From Rhizobiales bacterium GAS188 (GTDB taxonomy: Bacteria; Pseudomonadota; Alphaproteobacteria; Rhizobiales; Beijerinckiaceae), in the NCBI GenBank assembly GCA_900104855.1, contig FNSS01000001.1, positions 7,511,001 through 7,575,000 on the forward strand: a stretch of 64,000 nucleotides of DNA, read 5' to 3'. The translations under genes were made by a program, and so were the position numbers. Under the pieces are notes generated by a model. That model did no database searches. It saw only the letters and a program-made list of their open reading frames with translations, and was not told the DNA's origin. Position 1 is the stretch's first letter; each line of letters opens with the position of its first letter. Positions 1 to 9,905 of the stretch are shown piece after piece.

Positions 1-1093
1 CCACGAGGTAGAGCGTTGCGGGTCGGGCCTCCTCCACGAGATCGGCGATCCGCCAATCGCAGCGACGGGTCACCTGCGCAACGATGGGATCGCGGTATAG
101 GCCGAGGAAACTCATGGCCGTTGACAGAACGCCTGAGCGCTCATTCTCGGATTTGTTCAGGAGCTCACGGGCCGCGGAGGCCACGACCGGATGCGGAGCG
201 CCGCCGAGATGCGCCGTGGTCATCATGGCTCGCAGCGTGGTCTCGATCGGCCGCTTCGGGTCGGACAGAAAATTAGCGACGCCCGCGAGCGTCTTATCCT
301 TCTCGGCATAGAGCACATGAAGGATGGCACCGACGAGAAGGGAATGGCTTGTCTTCTCCCAGTGATTGCGTCGCTCGAGCGCGCCCTCCGGGTCGACCAG
401 GATGTCGGCGATGTTCTGGACATCGCGGACTTCCGCATCACCGCGCCGGACTTCCAATAGCGGGTTGTATGCGCTCGATCCCATATTGGTCGGATCAAAG
501 AGCAGCACGCGGCTGAAGGCGGCCCGCCAGCCGGCGGTCAGGTGGAAATTCTCGCCCTTGATATCGTGGACGATGCAGCTTCCCGGCCAGGCGAGAAGCG
601 TCGGCACGACGAGGCCAACGCCCTTGCCGCTTCGCGTCGGGGCAAAGCACAGCACGTGCTCTGGCCCATCATGGCGTAGATACCCTTCCTCGAAGCGCCC
701 GAGCACCACACCATCGGCGACGAGAAGACCAGCGTCGCGGATCTGCACTGCCGTCGCCCAACGAGCTGAGCCGTAGGTCGCGGCCTCCTTCGCCTCACGC
801 GCTCGCCAGACGGACATCGCGATTGCAATTGCGACAGCGGCGAACCCTCCCGAAGCCGCGATGCAGGCGCCTTCCAGGAAGATATCCGGGGCATAGGCGT
901 CGAAGGAGAACCACCACCAGAAAAAGGCCGGCGGCGGATAGAGCGGAAACTCGCCGAGTTGCGCCCACGGCATTCCGAGTTCCGGCTGATAGCCGAGCCG
1001 CCAGGCCGTCCACTCGGTTGCGGCCCAGATGGTCGTCAGCACAATCGCAAGGACGATCGTGACCTGGCCCCACAAGACCCTTGTTGCAGACAC
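1..1093 (-). CDS. traG: Conjugal coupling protein TraG (VirD4-like), C-terminal part outside window
   Basis: Type IV coupling protein: an inner-membrane ATPase that passes the relaxase-DNA complex to the mating channel. The frame is open from a GTG at 1091-1093, preceded by AAGGAG, to the window edge. That is about 364 codons of a family that usually has 600-700 residues, so the second half is missing here. The N-terminus has hydrophobic stretches at about residues 8-25 and 45-75, and a Walker A motif (APTRSGKG) sits at residues 151-158. It is oriented like the relaxase gene about 15 kb away and belongs to the same transfer module, from which it is separated by cargo. Identity is well supported; the symbol follows ICEMlSym usage. 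Confidence 0.9.
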   Translation of the reverse strand, partial: MSATRVLWGQVTIVLAIVLTTIWAATEWTAWRLGYQPELGMPWAQLGEFPLYPPPAFFWWWFSFDAYAPDIFLEGACIAASGGFAAVAIAIAMSVWRAREAKEAATYGSARWATAVQIRDAGLLVADGVVLGRFEEGYLRHDGPEHVLCFAPTRSGKGVGLVVPTLLAWPGSCIVHDIKGENFHLTAGWRAAFSRVLLFDPTNMGSSAYNPLLEVRRGDAEVRDVQNIADILVDPEGALERRNHWEKTSHSLLVGAILHVLYAEKDKTLAGVANFLSDPKRPIETTLRAMMTTAHLGGAPHPVVASAARELLNKSENERSGVLSTAMSFLGLYRDPIVAQVTRRCDWRIADLVEEARPATLYLV

Positions 1094-1366
1094 ATCTCGG
1101 CTCCTTGGCGGCCAATGCAGTCAAGGTCGGCTCGCAGTCATGCCGCTGACAAGGTGCAGTCGGTCTGGAGCAAAGATTTGGCGACTGTGGCGCGCAACGA
1201 CATGCGCTAGGGTGGCTAAGTGACGAGTATCAAGCGAATCATGCATGATTGGAACGACGGGGCATGATCACACGCGGCTCGGGTTGGTTTCGCCGTTCTT
1301 GGCCGCATTGCGCCCACATTCGGTCATTCGTGCCAAAGTTTCTTTGCTCCTAAAGCCGCCATTCGG

Positions 1367-2290
1367 TCATCTGGCCGGCGACGGCTGCACCGTCGCCTCG
1401 CGCGATACGGACAGTCCCGCGAGAAGTGGAGCGTAGGCGGCGAGCCTGCTGGAGACGAACTCCGTGAAGAGCCGCACGCGCTTCGTCTTGCGTGTCTCCC
1501 CCTGCGTGAGAAACCAGAGCGTTCCGTACATGTGGAGCTCAGTACCCGGCACTCTGACCAGCAGGGGGTCCGCATCTCCGACGAAGCACGGCAGCGTCGT
1601 GATCCCAAGCCCTTGCCGTACAGCAACGATCTCCGCTGCGGCGTCCGTGGTCCTGAACGGAACCCCCGTGGTGCGAACCTCACCCTCGCTGGCCCAGTCC
1701 GGAATGCCATGCATGCTTATGACGATCCACCGGATGGGATCAGGCGCGCCCGCACGCCATGAAGCTAGTCGATCGCGGGATATGTAGACACCTCCGAACA
1801 GCTCCGGCCCCTTCAGGCCGTGAAGATTGAGCGGCAGGGTTTTGCGGTCGTAGACGACGCGGATTGCGACGTCGGCCTCGCGGTTGGTCAGGTTCGCCAG
1901 CTCGCCGGACGACAAGATTTCCATCTCGATGTCCGGATGCAGACGCGCGAACTCGGCAAAGTCCGGGATGAGCAGGTGTGTCGCGAGGATCGGTGTCAAC
2001 GTCACCCGCAGAAGCCCGCGCACGCTCTGGTCGCGGCCGAAGACGCGCGTCTCCAGCTGGTGCGACGACGCTTCCATTTGGATGGCGAGCTCGAGGACCT
2101 CCTCGCCCGCAGCCGTCAAGCGGTAGCCCGAAGGCAGCTTTTCGAACATCTGCGCCCCGAGGTGTTCCTCGAGCTGGGCGATCCGTCGCAGCACGGTTGA
2201 GTGGTTCACACCCAGGCGCCCGGCGGCAGCCCGCACCGAGCCTCCGCGCGCGGCGGCAAGAAAGTAGCGAACATCATCCCAGTCGATCAT
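1367..2290 (-). CDS. LysR-family transcriptional regulator
   Basis: A 307-residue LysR-type regulator with an N-terminal winged helix-turn-helix (about residues 5-62) followed by a periplasmic-binding-protein-like effector domain. I chose the ATG at 2288-2290 (MIDWDDVRYF), the usual start of the family; an ATG 17 codons upstream in the same frame adds residues foreign to LysR proteins. It is divergent from the SDR gene at 2522 across a 231-bp gap, the classic arrangement for a LysR protein controlling its neighbour. The inducer cannot be read from sequence. Two direct copies of ATTCGGTCAT lie near 1318 and 1366, just at and beyond the stop codon. Confidence 0.85.
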   Translation of the reverse strand: MIDWDDVRYFLAAARGGSVRAAAGRLGVNHSTVLRRIAQLEEHLGAQMFEKLPSGYRLTAAGEEVLELAIQMEASSHQLETRVFGRDQSVRGLLRVTLTPILATHLLIPDFAEFARLHPDIEMEILSSGELANLTNREADVAIRVVYDRKTLPLNLHGLKGPELFGGVYISRDRLASWRAGAPDPIRWIVISMHGIPDWASEGEVRTTGVPFRTTDAAAEIVAVRQGLGITTLPCFVGDADPLLVRVPGTELHMYGTLWFLTQGETRKTKRVRLFTEFVSSRLAAYAPLLAGLSVSREATVQPSPAR

Positions 2291-2521
2291 GGTGCATTCC
2301 CGCGCCGCCAGCCCGCGCCCCCTCGAAGCCGATTCTAACACATTGAGCTGTAGCGCGCGTGATTGCCGCAGCGTTCAACCGTTTGACCGGATCGTTTTCG
2401 CACCACCGATGTGCGCGATTCCGCACTCATCGTCTGCCTCCGGCGAACCCACGTTGTAGCTCACCGGGGGACCTCCCCGTACATCCCAAGACCCGAGATG
2501 GCGAAACAAGGGCTGCACGAC

Positions 2522-3256
2522 ATGACCAGATTGAATGGAAAGACCGCCGTCATCACGGGCGGCGCCACCGGCATCGGCCTCGCCTCGGCAAAGCGCTTCA
2601 TCGAGGAAGGCGCCTTCGTCTTCATCTTCGGCCGTCGGCAGGAAGCGCTCGACGCCGCTGTGGCCGAGCTCGGGCCTAATGCCCGCGCGGTGAAGGGCTC
2701 GGTCTCCGACGAGGCCGATCTGGACCGGCTTTACGCGGCGGTGAAAGCCGAGCGCGGAACCCTCGACATCGTCTTCGCCAATGCCGGGGTGGGAAGCCAG
2801 CTTAAGCTCGGCGAGATCACCGCCAAGCACATTGATGAAACCTTCGACGTCAATGTGAAGGGTACGATCTTCACGGTCCAGAAGGCGCTGCCGCTCATGG
2901 GCAAGGGCGGTTCGATCATCCTGACCGGATCGAGCGCCGGCACCACGGGCGCCCCGGCGTTCACCGCCTACAGCGCAAGCAAGGCGGCCGTGCGCAACCT
3001 CGCGCGGACCTGGGCGGAGGATCTGAAGGGCACCGGCATCCGGGTAAACGTGCTGTCGCCCGGGGCGACCGCGACCGAACTGGCGAAGGAAGCGCTCGGC
3101 GAAGAAGGCCTGAAAGCCTACGGCGCGATGACTGCGCTCCAGCGCATGGGCGATCCGGCGGAGGTCGAGGCTACGGCTGCCTTTCTCGCGTCGTCGGACA
3201 GCAGCTTCATGACCGCCAGCGAGGTCGCCGTCGACGGCGGCCTGGCGCAGCTCTGA
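2522..3256 (+). CDS. SDR-family NAD(P)-dependent oxidoreductase
   Basis: A classical short-chain dehydrogenase of 244 residues. The cofactor loop TGGATGIG lies at residues 12-19, NAG near 87-89, and the catalytic Ser137, Tyr150 and Lys154 (YSASK) are all present. The start at 2522 (MTRLNGK) fits the family; an in-frame ATG at 2498 is an alternative. It is divergent from the LysR gene and 48 bp upstream of a second, closely similar SDR gene, so the two look like a tandem duplication under LysR control. Substrate unknown. Confidence 0.85.
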   Translation: MTRLNGKTAVITGGATGIGLASAKRFIEEGAFVFIFGRRQEALDAAVAELGPNARAVKGSVSDEADLDRLYAAVKAERGTLDIVFANAGVGSQLKLGEITAKHIDETFDVNVKGTIFTVQKALPLMGKGGSIILTGSSAGTTGAPAFTAYSASKAAVRNLARTWAEDLKGTGIRVNVLSPGATATELAKEALGEEGLKAYGAMTALQRMGDPAEVEATAAFLASSDSSFMTASEVAVDGGLAQL

Positions 3257-3304
3257 CCTCGGCGCGTCCCGCGCCCGGCTCACGCACAACGAAAGAAAAC
3301 GATT

Positions 3305-4057
3305 ATGAAAAAACTAGAAAGCAAGATCGCAGTCATCACGGGCGGAAGCAGCGGGATCGGGTTGGCCGCAGCCAAGCGCTTCGTGGAAGAAGGTGCGCAC
3401 GTCGTGATCACCGGGCGGCGAGAGAAAGAGTTGAAGGAGGCTGCAGCCTCCATCACGAGAAACGTTACGACGGTCGTGGGCGACGTGTCGCGCTTGGAAG
3501 ATCTGGACCGCCTCTATGGCGTCGTGAAAGAGAAACATGGTCACATCGACATTCTCTTCGCGAACGCGGGCGCGGGGACGATCGCACCGCTCGCGGTCGC
3601 TACCGAGGCCCATTTTGACCAGACCTTCGATGTGAACGTGAAGGGACTGTTCTTTACGGTGCAGAAGGCCCTTCCGCTCTTCAAGGACGGGGGATCGATC
3701 ATTCTGACCTCATCGGTCTCAAACGTGCTCGGGCTTCCGGGGTTTACCGCTTACGCCGCGAGTAAAGCGGCCGTGCGCAACTTTGCGCGCGGCTGGACCA
3801 TGGAATTGAAGGACCGCAAGATCCGCGTGAATTGCATGAGCCCTGGAGCAATCGATACGCCGGCTCTAGCGACGACGACGGGTCTTACGGCTGAACAGGT
3901 CGAGCAAGCGGTCGCTCAGTTCACCACACAGATCCCGATGGGTCGTAGGGGCGAGCCAGAAGAAATTGCGGCTGCCGTCACGTTCCTCGCCTCCGACGAA
4001 AGTTCCTACATCACCGGCGTGGATCTGGCCGTTGATGGAGGCATGGCGCAGGTCTGA
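3305..4057 (+). CDS. SDR-family NAD(P)-dependent oxidoreductase (tandem paralogue)
   Basis: A 250-residue classical SDR, strongly similar in layout and sequence to the gene just upstream: TGGSSGIG at residues 12-19, NAG, and a YAASK active-site motif near residue 152. It starts with MKKLESK. The complete catalytic set suggests a working enzyme. It probably shares a transcript with the preceding SDR gene and the truncated oxidoreductase that follows 33 bp downstream. Substrate unknown. Confidence 0.85.
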   Translation: MKKLESKIAVITGGSSGIGLAAAKRFVEEGAHVVITGRREKELKEAAASITRNVTTVVGDVSRLEDLDRLYGVVKEKHGHIDILFANAGAGTIAPLAVATEAHFDQTFDVNVKGLFFTVQKALPLFKDGGSIILTSSVSNVLGLPGFTAYAASKAAVRNFARGWTMELKDRKIRVNCMSPGAIDTPALATTTGLTAEQVEQAVAQFTTQIPMGRRGEPEEIAAAVTFLASDESSYITGVDLAVDGGMAQV

Positions 4058-4090
4058 GCCCCGGCGTTAACACAAGATCGGAGAAGCACC

Positions 4091-4333
4091 ATGAGCTATG
4101 CAATAATCGGCTTCGGCAAGATCGGCCACGCTCTCGGCAAGGCATTTGCCCGCAAGGGCATTGAAGTGTCCGTGGCAACCACGCACGACCCGAAAAGCTT
4201 CGCAGCCGATGCCGCCGCGATCGGACCCACGATCATCCCCAAAACACTCGGGGAAGCGGTCAAGGCGGACACCATCTTTTTGGCTGTCCATTTCGAGTCG
4301 CACCCGGATGTCGCTAAGGCGCTGCCCACCTGA
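4091..4333 (+). pseudogene. Truncated NADP-dependent oxidoreductase (N-terminal part only)
   Basis: Eighty residues with an N-terminal Rossmann motif (IIGFGKIGHALGKAF) matching the start of F420/NADP-type oxidoreductases, which normally have about 200 residues; the next full-length gene at 4486 is one. The frame stops after KALPT, and the following bases look like the upstream region of a SnoaL-like gene, so the C-terminal two thirds were lost by recombination. Confidence 0.65.
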
Positions 4334-4390
4334 CGTCCCACCGGCAGCGACGCGGCGCGATCCGGTGCGGCCGAGATGGAGGAAATTCCT

Positions 4391-4489
4391 ATGAGCACAG
4401 ATAAGAACGTGCAGACCGTGAAGGACTTCCTCGCCGCGATCGGCCGCGGCTGCTTGAGTCATCGTTTGATCGGGGAGAAACGGTCATGA
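4391..4489 (+). pseudogene. Remnant of the 5' end of a SnoaL-like gene
   Basis: The first 20 codons (MSTDKNVQTVKDFLAAIGRG) nearly match the start of the intact SnoaL-like gene at 5419. The similarity then stops and the frame runs to a stop overlapping the next gene's ATG. It is preceded by a ribosome-binding site (GGAGG). This is a partial duplication at a recombination junction, not a functional gene. Confidence 0.7.
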
Positions 4490-5115
4490 AAGTTGGGTTC
4501 ATCGGCGCTGGTCGCATGGCTACGACCATCGGTCGTCATTTGATCGGCGCAGGCCACGAGGTCGTCCTGTCCAGTTCGCGGGGGCCGGAGGCGTTGGCGG
4601 GGCTCGTCGCCGATCTGGGTCCGGCCGCCAGCGCAGGATCCAAGCAGGAAGCTGCGGAATGCGATGTGGTGATCCTCGCCACGAATTGGGCGGATGCGCC
4701 GGAGGCGCTCAAGGGAATCGACTGGCGCGGCCGCATACTCGTCGACGGGACGAACGCCCACATGGGCGAGAAACCGGATATCAGCGCTGCCGGCGTAGCG
4801 AGATCGGTTGCCGCGTTGGAGGGCCGCACGTCGAGCGAGACAGTCGCCGCAATGGCGCCCGGGGCCAGGCTGGTAAAGTCGATCAGTAATATGCCGATGG
4901 CTTGGATACAGGATTTCTCGCCACAGAAGCCGAAGACCGTACTGTTCGTGTCAGGAGACGATCGCGATGCCAAGGCGCTCGTGGTCGAACTTATCGATTC
5001 GACTGGCTTGGTCGCGCTCGACCTCGGCTCTCTCGCGGACGGCGGTGCGATGCAACAGCTCGGCGGCCCTCTATCCGCTGTTGAATTGCACTTCGTCCGC
5101 CGGATCGTTCGGTAA
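4486..5115 (+). CDS. NADPH-dependent F420 reductase-like oxidoreductase
   Basis: A 209-residue protein with an N-terminal Rossmann fold (FIGAGRMATTIGRHL) and the length and organisation of NADP-dependent F420 reductase/NAD(P)-binding oxidoreductases. It is complete, unlike the 80-residue relative at 4091. It follows the SDR pair in the same direction. Substrate is unknown; the family moves hydride between NADPH and flavin- or deazaflavin-type or small carbonyl acceptors. Confidence 0.75.
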   Translation: MKVGFIGAGRMATTIGRHLIGAGHEVVLSSSRGPEALAGLVADLGPAASAGSKQEAAECDVVILATNWADAPEALKGIDWRGRILVDGTNAHMGEKPDISAAGVARSVAALEGRTSSETVAAMAPGARLVKSISNMPMAWIQDFSPQKPKTVLFVSGDDRDAKALVVELIDSTGLVALDLGSLADGGAMQQLGGPLSAVELHFVRRIVR

Positions 5116-5178
5116 GAAAAACTTGAGCCGCGTGCATTGTGAGTCCGCGAATTAGTCGCCGTTTCAGAGGGATTCAGG

Positions 5179-5393
5179 ATGAACACCCCCAAACTGATGT
5201 TTGTTCGAGAAGTAGCTCGCATCGACGACCCCCAGTTCGTGTCGAGACAAGTCGCCGGACATCGCGCTCGCCGTTTGATCGACGCACCGGACGCCGCGTT
5301 CGCCGATCCCTTCGTCCTGATGGCCGAGGATTGGACGCCCCAGGGGATATTCCCCTTTCACCCACATCGCGGCATCGGATCGAGCGCTAACCG
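5179..5393 (+). pseudogene. N-terminal remnant of a pirin-family gene
   Basis: The first 65-70 codons carry pirin hallmarks: DPFVLMAEDW followed by FPFHPHRGI, the start of the first metal-binding cupin. Full pirins have 230-300 residues. After about 5390 the similarity ends and the frame continues without a stop into the SnoaL-like gene, so an in-frame pirin fragment/SnoaL fusion of 211 codons is formally possible. The strong ribosome-binding site before 5419 argues that SnoaL is translated separately. Confidence 0.65.
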
Positions 5394-5418
5394 ATCCGTG
5401 CGAAAAGGAGAAAGTCCC

Positions 5419-5814
5419 ATGAGCACTGAGAAGAACATCCAGACCGTGAAGGACTTTTTCGCCGCGATCGGCCGCGGCGACAGGGAGGCTCTGCTGGCGC
5501 TGGTTGCCGAAGACATCGAGTGGATCATTCCGGGCGAGGACTGGCCGCTGGCCGGCACGCACCACGGTCACGCCGGGCTGGCGGATTTGCTTGAGATGGC
5601 ATCCAAGTCGATGGAAACGTCCACGGAACCCCGGGAGTTCGTGGCGCAAGGAGACCGGGTCCTCGTCGTCGGCTTCGCGAAGGGAAAGATCAAAGCTACG
5701 AACAAGACGTTTGTGGACGACTGGATCTTCGCCATCACGGTCCGGGATGGCAAACTGACGAGCATCCGGGAGTATATCGACACGCAAGCACTGGCGCGGG
5801 CCGCGCGCTCGTAG
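5419..5814 (+). CDS. SnoaL-like (nuclear transport factor 2 fold) protein
   Basis: A 131-residue SnoaL/NTF2-like protein (start MSTEKNIQTVKDFF). The fold is an alpha+beta cone with an internal pocket, used by polyketide cyclases and many uncharacterised proteins. The start is set by AAAAGGAG seven bases upstream. The frame also runs in from a truncated pirin gene. A remnant of the same 5' end lies at 4391. No catalytic assignment is possible. Confidence 0.75.
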   Translation: MSTEKNIQTVKDFFAAIGRGDREALLALVAEDIEWIIPGEDWPLAGTHHGHAGLADLLEMASKSMETSTEPREFVAQGDRVLVVGFAKGKIKATNKTFVDDWIFAITVRDGKLTSIREYIDTQALARAARS

Positions 5815-5840
5815 AATGCCCAACCCTAAGGGAGATCCCG

Positions 5841-6473
5841 ATGTACGACCAATCCAAGCAATCCGAGTTGATCCGGTTCGCACGTATAGATGCGGGCTCC
5901 ACTGTCATCGACGTCTACCCAGGCGACGGCGACTGGACGCGTCTCTTCTCCGACATCGTGGGACCCGAAGGGCGGGTCTACAGCTTCGTACCGGCCGAAG
6001 TCGCCCACTTCAAAAACGATCCGGTCGGCCACATGCGGACGCTTGCGAAGGAGCCGGGCCGAGAGAACGTCGAAGCCGTCTCGGCGGACCTTGTGGCGAT
6101 GCCAGAGGTCACGCAGCCAGCGGATGTCCTGTGGCTGCATCTGTTCTACCACGATCTCCACACCGCGCTGATGCAGGCCAGGGGCGCAACCGCATCCGAC
6201 TTCAATCGAGCCGTCTACAAGCGGCTGAAGCCCGGCGGGTCATACGTCATCATAGACCATGCCGCCGCCGCAGGGTCGGGCACGAGCGACCCCCAGTCGC
6301 TGCATCGGATCGATCCCGCGTCCGTCCGCGAGGAGGTGGAGGCGGCCGGCTTCGTGCTGGACGCGGTAAGCGCCATGCTCGCGAACGAGGACGATACGCA
6401 CTCGATCAAGGTCTTCGATCCGTCGATCAAGGGCCAGACCGATCGCTTTGCCTATCGGTTCGTGAAGCCCTGA
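5841..6473 (+). CDS. Class I SAM-dependent methyltransferase-like protein
   Basis: A 210-residue protein with a methyltransferase fold: motif I VIDVYPGDGDWTR (about residues 20-32), an acidic motif II region, and a late RLKPGGSYVIIDH block typical of the family. Motif I is variant (PGDG rather than GxGxG), as in predicted methyltransferases of unknown substrate. It closes the forward-strand redox gene group; the next gene (dnaE2) is convergent. Confidence 0.7.
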   Translation: MYDQSKQSELIRFARIDAGSTVIDVYPGDGDWTRLFSDIVGPEGRVYSFVPAEVAHFKNDPVGHMRTLAKEPGRENVEAVSADLVAMPEVTQPADVLWLHLFYHDLHTALMQARGATASDFNRAVYKRLKPGGSYVIIDHAAAAGSGTSDPQSLHRIDPASVREEVEAAGFVLDAVSAMLANEDDTHSIKVFDPSIKGQTDRFAYRFVKP

Positions 6474-6656
6474 CGGGTTCCGTCGCCAGCAGCCGATCGG
6501 AGACCGACGCCTGAATGAACGGCACTGCTCGACACCCGCCACCTTAGGCATGCCAGTGGAACGACCGCGATGCCATTCCCGCTCGCCAGAACCTGCCGGA
6601 CGGCAAACGGCCATCCCAGGTCGCTGTACGACATGTTCGGGATTGGCGCATACACC

Positions 6657-9600
6657 CTACCTAAAATCCCGCGCCTTCACCGCCAGCCTATCGATATGCA
6701 AATCCGGAATGTAGATGTCCCGGACGTCCCGCAGCTTCGGTACGCCGCGCGGATCGGCGCCGCCGGCATGCCTGGCTTCATCGCCGCGTCCGGTCGGAAC
6801 CGTGAAGATCTCATCCAACCCACCGACGCGGTTCAGCATTGCGGATTGATCGACCATATGCTCCGCGACCACATGGATGACTCCGGAGGCCTTCTGAATG
6901 CGGCCCTTGCAGGTCATCAACTGCGACCCGAGGACCACGCGTCGCTGCTTCTCGAACTGGTTTGGCCGCACGATGAGATTGGCGATGCCAGTTTCATCCT
7001 CCAGCGTGATGAACATGACACCCTTGGCCGAGCCCGGTCGCTGCCGAACCAGCACAAGGCCGGCCACTGCGGCGCGGCTGCCGTCTCGGGCGTCCTGCAG
7101 GGCTGCGCAGGGGATCACTCCGAAGGCGCCGAGTTCCTTGCGCAGGAAAGCCAGTGGATGCGCGCGCAGCGTGAGGCCATGCGAGCGATAATCCTCGACT
7201 ACCTCGCGCCCCTGCGTCATCGGCGTGAGCTGCACGAGCGCTTCAGCGACCTCCGGCAGGAACTGCCCCTCGCGGCGATCGGCGTCATCGAACAGCGGCA
7301 ACGTGGTGTTATGCAGCGCCTTGATGGCCCATGAGGCTTCGCGGCGGGAAAGGCCGAGCGAACGAAAGGCGTCGGCGCGCGCCAGGAAGACGAGGGCGGC
7401 GACAGGAAGGTCGGTGCGCCTGGAGAGATCGAGGATTGATGAATAGGGACGGCTTCCACGCTTTTCGACCAGGCGCCGTCCATACTTTTCGCCGAGGCCT
7501 TTGGTCATGCGAAGGCCAAGCCGGACGGCACGGCGTTGATGGTCGCGATCTTCGAGTGCGCAGTCCCATGTCGAACGGTTCACGTCGATCGGCCGGACCT
7601 CGACATCATGCTGCCTTGCGTCACGCACGAGCTGGGAGGGATCATAGAATCCCATGGGCTGGGCATTAAGGATCGCGCAACAGAAGACATCGGGGTGATG
7701 GCACTTCATCCATGAGGAGGCATAGGCGATGAGCGCGAAGCTGGCGGCATGGCTTTCCGGGAAGCCGTAGGAGCCAAAACCTTCGAGCTGTTTGAAGGTG
7801 CGCTCGGAGAACTCCTGCGAGTAGCCATTGTCGATCATGCCGGAGATCAGCTTGTCCTTGAAGTGATGGACCCCACCGGTGAACTTGAAGGTCGCCATCG
7901 AGCGCCGGAGTTGGTCGGCCTCGGTGGCTGAGAAGCCGGCTGCTACCATGGCGACCTGCATCGCCTGTTCCTGGAACAGCGGCACCCCGAGCGTCTTCTC
8001 CAGAACCTTGCGTAGCTCGGGTTTGGGATATTCAACCTCTTCCCTGCCTTCGCGGCGGCGCAGATAGGGATGAACCATGTCGCCCTGGATCGGGCCGGGT
8101 CGCACGATCGCCACCTCAATCACGAGATCGTAGAAACGCTCAGGTTTCAGGCGCGGCAGCATCGACATCTGAGCGCGGCTTTCAATCTGGAAGACACCGA
8201 CTGTGTCCGCCTTGCGGATCATCGCATAGGTGGCGGGGTCCTCGGCTGGGATGGTCGCAAGGTCGAGGTTCTTGTTCTTGTGCGCTTTCAGGAGGTCGAA
8301 GGCGCGGCGCATGCAGCCGAGCATGCCGAGGCCGAGCACATCGACCTTCATGAATTTCAGCGCGTCGATGTCGTCCTTGTCCCATTCGATGACCTGTCGG
8401 TCGGGCATAGCGGCGGGCTCGATCGGCACCAGCTCGTCGAGACGATCGAGGGTGAGCACGAAGCCGCCGGGATGCTGCGAGAGATGGCGTGGGGTGCCCA
8501 TCAACTCCTTCGCCAGTTGCAAGGTGAGACGCAGCCGCCGGTCGCCGGAATTGAGATTGAGCTCCTTCAGGTCGTTCTCCGTGACGCCGTCCTCGCTCCA
8601 TCCCCAGACGAGGCGCGCGAGGCCGGCGGTGACATCTTCAGGCACGCCCAGAGCCTTGCCGACCTCTCGCACCGCGCCACGCGCCCGGTAGCGCGACACC
8701 GTCGAGGTCAGAGCGGAGCGTGTGCGGCCATAGGTCTCGAAGATCCACTGGATGACTTCCTCGCGCCGCTCGTGCTCGAAATCCACATCGATGTCCGGCG
8801 GCTCGCGGCGCTCCTCCGAGATGAAGCGCTCGAACAGCAGGTTTTGCCGAACGGGATCGATCGAGGTGACACCAAGCACGAAGCACACCGCCGAGTTCGC
8901 AGCCGAGCCACGGCCCTGGCAGAGAATGCCTTGCGAGCGCGCGAAGCGGACGATGGATTCCACCGTAAGGAAATACGGCGCATAGCCGAGGCGCTCGATC
9001 AGGTTCAGCTCATGGCGAAGCTGCATGACCGCCTTGTCGTCGGGGCCGTCCGGATAGCGCTGCGCGGCACCTTCCCAAGTGAGTTTCTCCAGACGTTCCT
9101 GCGCGGTGAGGCCGTCCTCCGCGACCTCGGTCGGATAGCTGTAGGTCAGCTCATCCAGCGAGAAGGGGCAGCGCCGTGCGATCTCTTCGGTGCGCGCAAC
9201 GGCTTCGGGATAGGCCTTGAACAGGCGCGCCGTCTCGGCTGAGCTTTTGAGGATGCGATCCGCGTGTTTCTCCTTGAGGAATCCCGCCTTGTCGATGGTG
9301 GTCTTCAGGCGGATGCAGGTGACAACATCCTGCAACATGTGGCGGTGGGGAGAGTGATAGAGCACATCACCTGTGACGACGGTTGGGACGTGCGCAGCTG
9401 CTGCCATCGCTGCGATACGCTTCAGGCCCCCGGCGTCGTTTGGCCGAAACCGCCGTGTGAGCGCGCAATAGGCGCGGTCGCCGAATATTGCGCGCAACCG
9501 CGCGAGCTCACCGGGCAGCGTGTCAGTCGGATCCTTGGTGAGCAGAATGGCGATGAGGCCTTTGTTCCATTCGGCGACATCGTCGAGCGTGAGGCTACAT

Positions 9601-9905
9601 TTGCCTTTGCCGGCGCGGCCTTTGCCGAGGGAAAGCAGTCGGCACAGACGGCCATAGCCGGCGCGGTCCATGGGATAGACGAGCAGCGATGGGAAATCGT
9701 CGAGATCGAGGCGGCAGCCGACGATCAGCCGGACGCCCGTGACCTTGGCGGCTTCATTCGCCCGCACAATGCCAGCTAGCGAATTGCGGTCGACCACGCC
9801 GAGCGCCGAAAGGCCGAGCATGGCCGCCGTCGAAAACAGCTCTTCCGCACTCGAAGCTCCGCGCAGGAACGAGAAATGCGTGGTGACCTGGAGTTCGGCG
9901 GTCAT
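6657..9905 (-). CDS. dnaE2: Error-prone DNA polymerase III alpha subunit DnaE2 (ImuC)
   Basis: The catalytic polymerase of the ImuA-ImuB-DnaE2 mutasome, which copies past damaged bases during the SOS response. It has 1082 residues, as expected for DnaE2. An N-terminal PHP domain begins at [19 protein letters not shown] precedes the catalytic aspartates PDIDVDF, and an OB-fold occupies the C-terminal 150 residues. The start at 9903-9905 overlaps the imuB stop in an ATGA, so the two are translationally coupled; a longer in-frame start at 10046 lies inside imuB and is rejected. Last gene of the SRAP-imuA-imuB-dnaE2 operon, probably under the LexA box at 12755. Confidence 0.95.
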   Translation of the reverse strand: MTAELQVTTHFSFLRGASSAEELFSTAAMLGLSALGVVDRNSLAGIVRANEAAKVTGVRLIVGCRLDLDDFPSLLVYPMDRAGYGRLCRLLSLGKGRAGKGKCSLTLDDVAEWNKGLIAILLTKDPTDTLPGELARLRAIFGDRAYCALTRRFRPNDAGGLKRIAAMAAAAHVPTVVTGDVLYHSPHRHMLQDVVTCIRLKTTIDKAGFLKEKHADRILKSSAETARLFKAYPEAVARTEEIARRCPFSLDELTYSYPTEVAEDGLTAQERLEKLTWEGAAQRYPDGPDDKAVMQLRHELNLIERLGYAPYFLTVESIVRFARSQGILCQGRGSAANSAVCFVLGVTSIDPVRQNLLFERFISEERREPPDIDVDFEHERREEVIQWIFETYGRTRSALTSTVSRYRARGAVREVGKALGVPEDVTAGLARLVWGWSEDGVTENDLKELNLNSGDRRLRLTLQLAKELMGTPRHLSQHPGGFVLTLDRLDELVPIEPAAMPDRQVIEWDKDDIDALKFMKVDVLGLGMLGCMRRAFDLLKAHKNKNLDLATIPAEDPATYAMIRKADTVGVFQIESRAQMSMLPRLKPERFYDLVIEVAIVRPGPIQGDMVHPYLRRREGREEVEYPKPELRKVLEKTLGVPLFQEQAMQVAMVAAGFSATEADQLRRSMATFKFTGGVHHFKDKLISGMIDNGYSQEFSERTFKQLEGFGSYGFPESHAASFALIAYASSWMKCHHPDVFCCAILNAQPMGFYDPSQLVRDARQHDVEVRPIDVNRSTWDCALEDRDHQRRAVRLGLRMTKGLGEKYGRRLVEKRGSRPYSSILDLSRRTDLPVAALVFLARADAFRSLGLSRREASWAIKALHNTTLPLFDDADRREGQFLPEVAEALVQLTPMTQGREVVEDYRSHGLTLRAHPLAFLRKELGAFGVIPCAALQDARDGSRAAVAGLVLVRQRPGSAKGVMFITLEDETGIANLIVRPNQFEKQRRVVLGSQLMTCKGRIQKASGVIHVVAEHMVDQSAMLNRVGGLDEIFTVPTGRGDEARHAGGADPRGVPKLRDVRDIYIPDLHIDRLAVKARDFR

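Noticed and set aside
8070-9242. A 390-codon open frame antisense to dnaE2
   Set aside because: No recognisable protein features; explained by codon bias of dnaE2 on the other strand.
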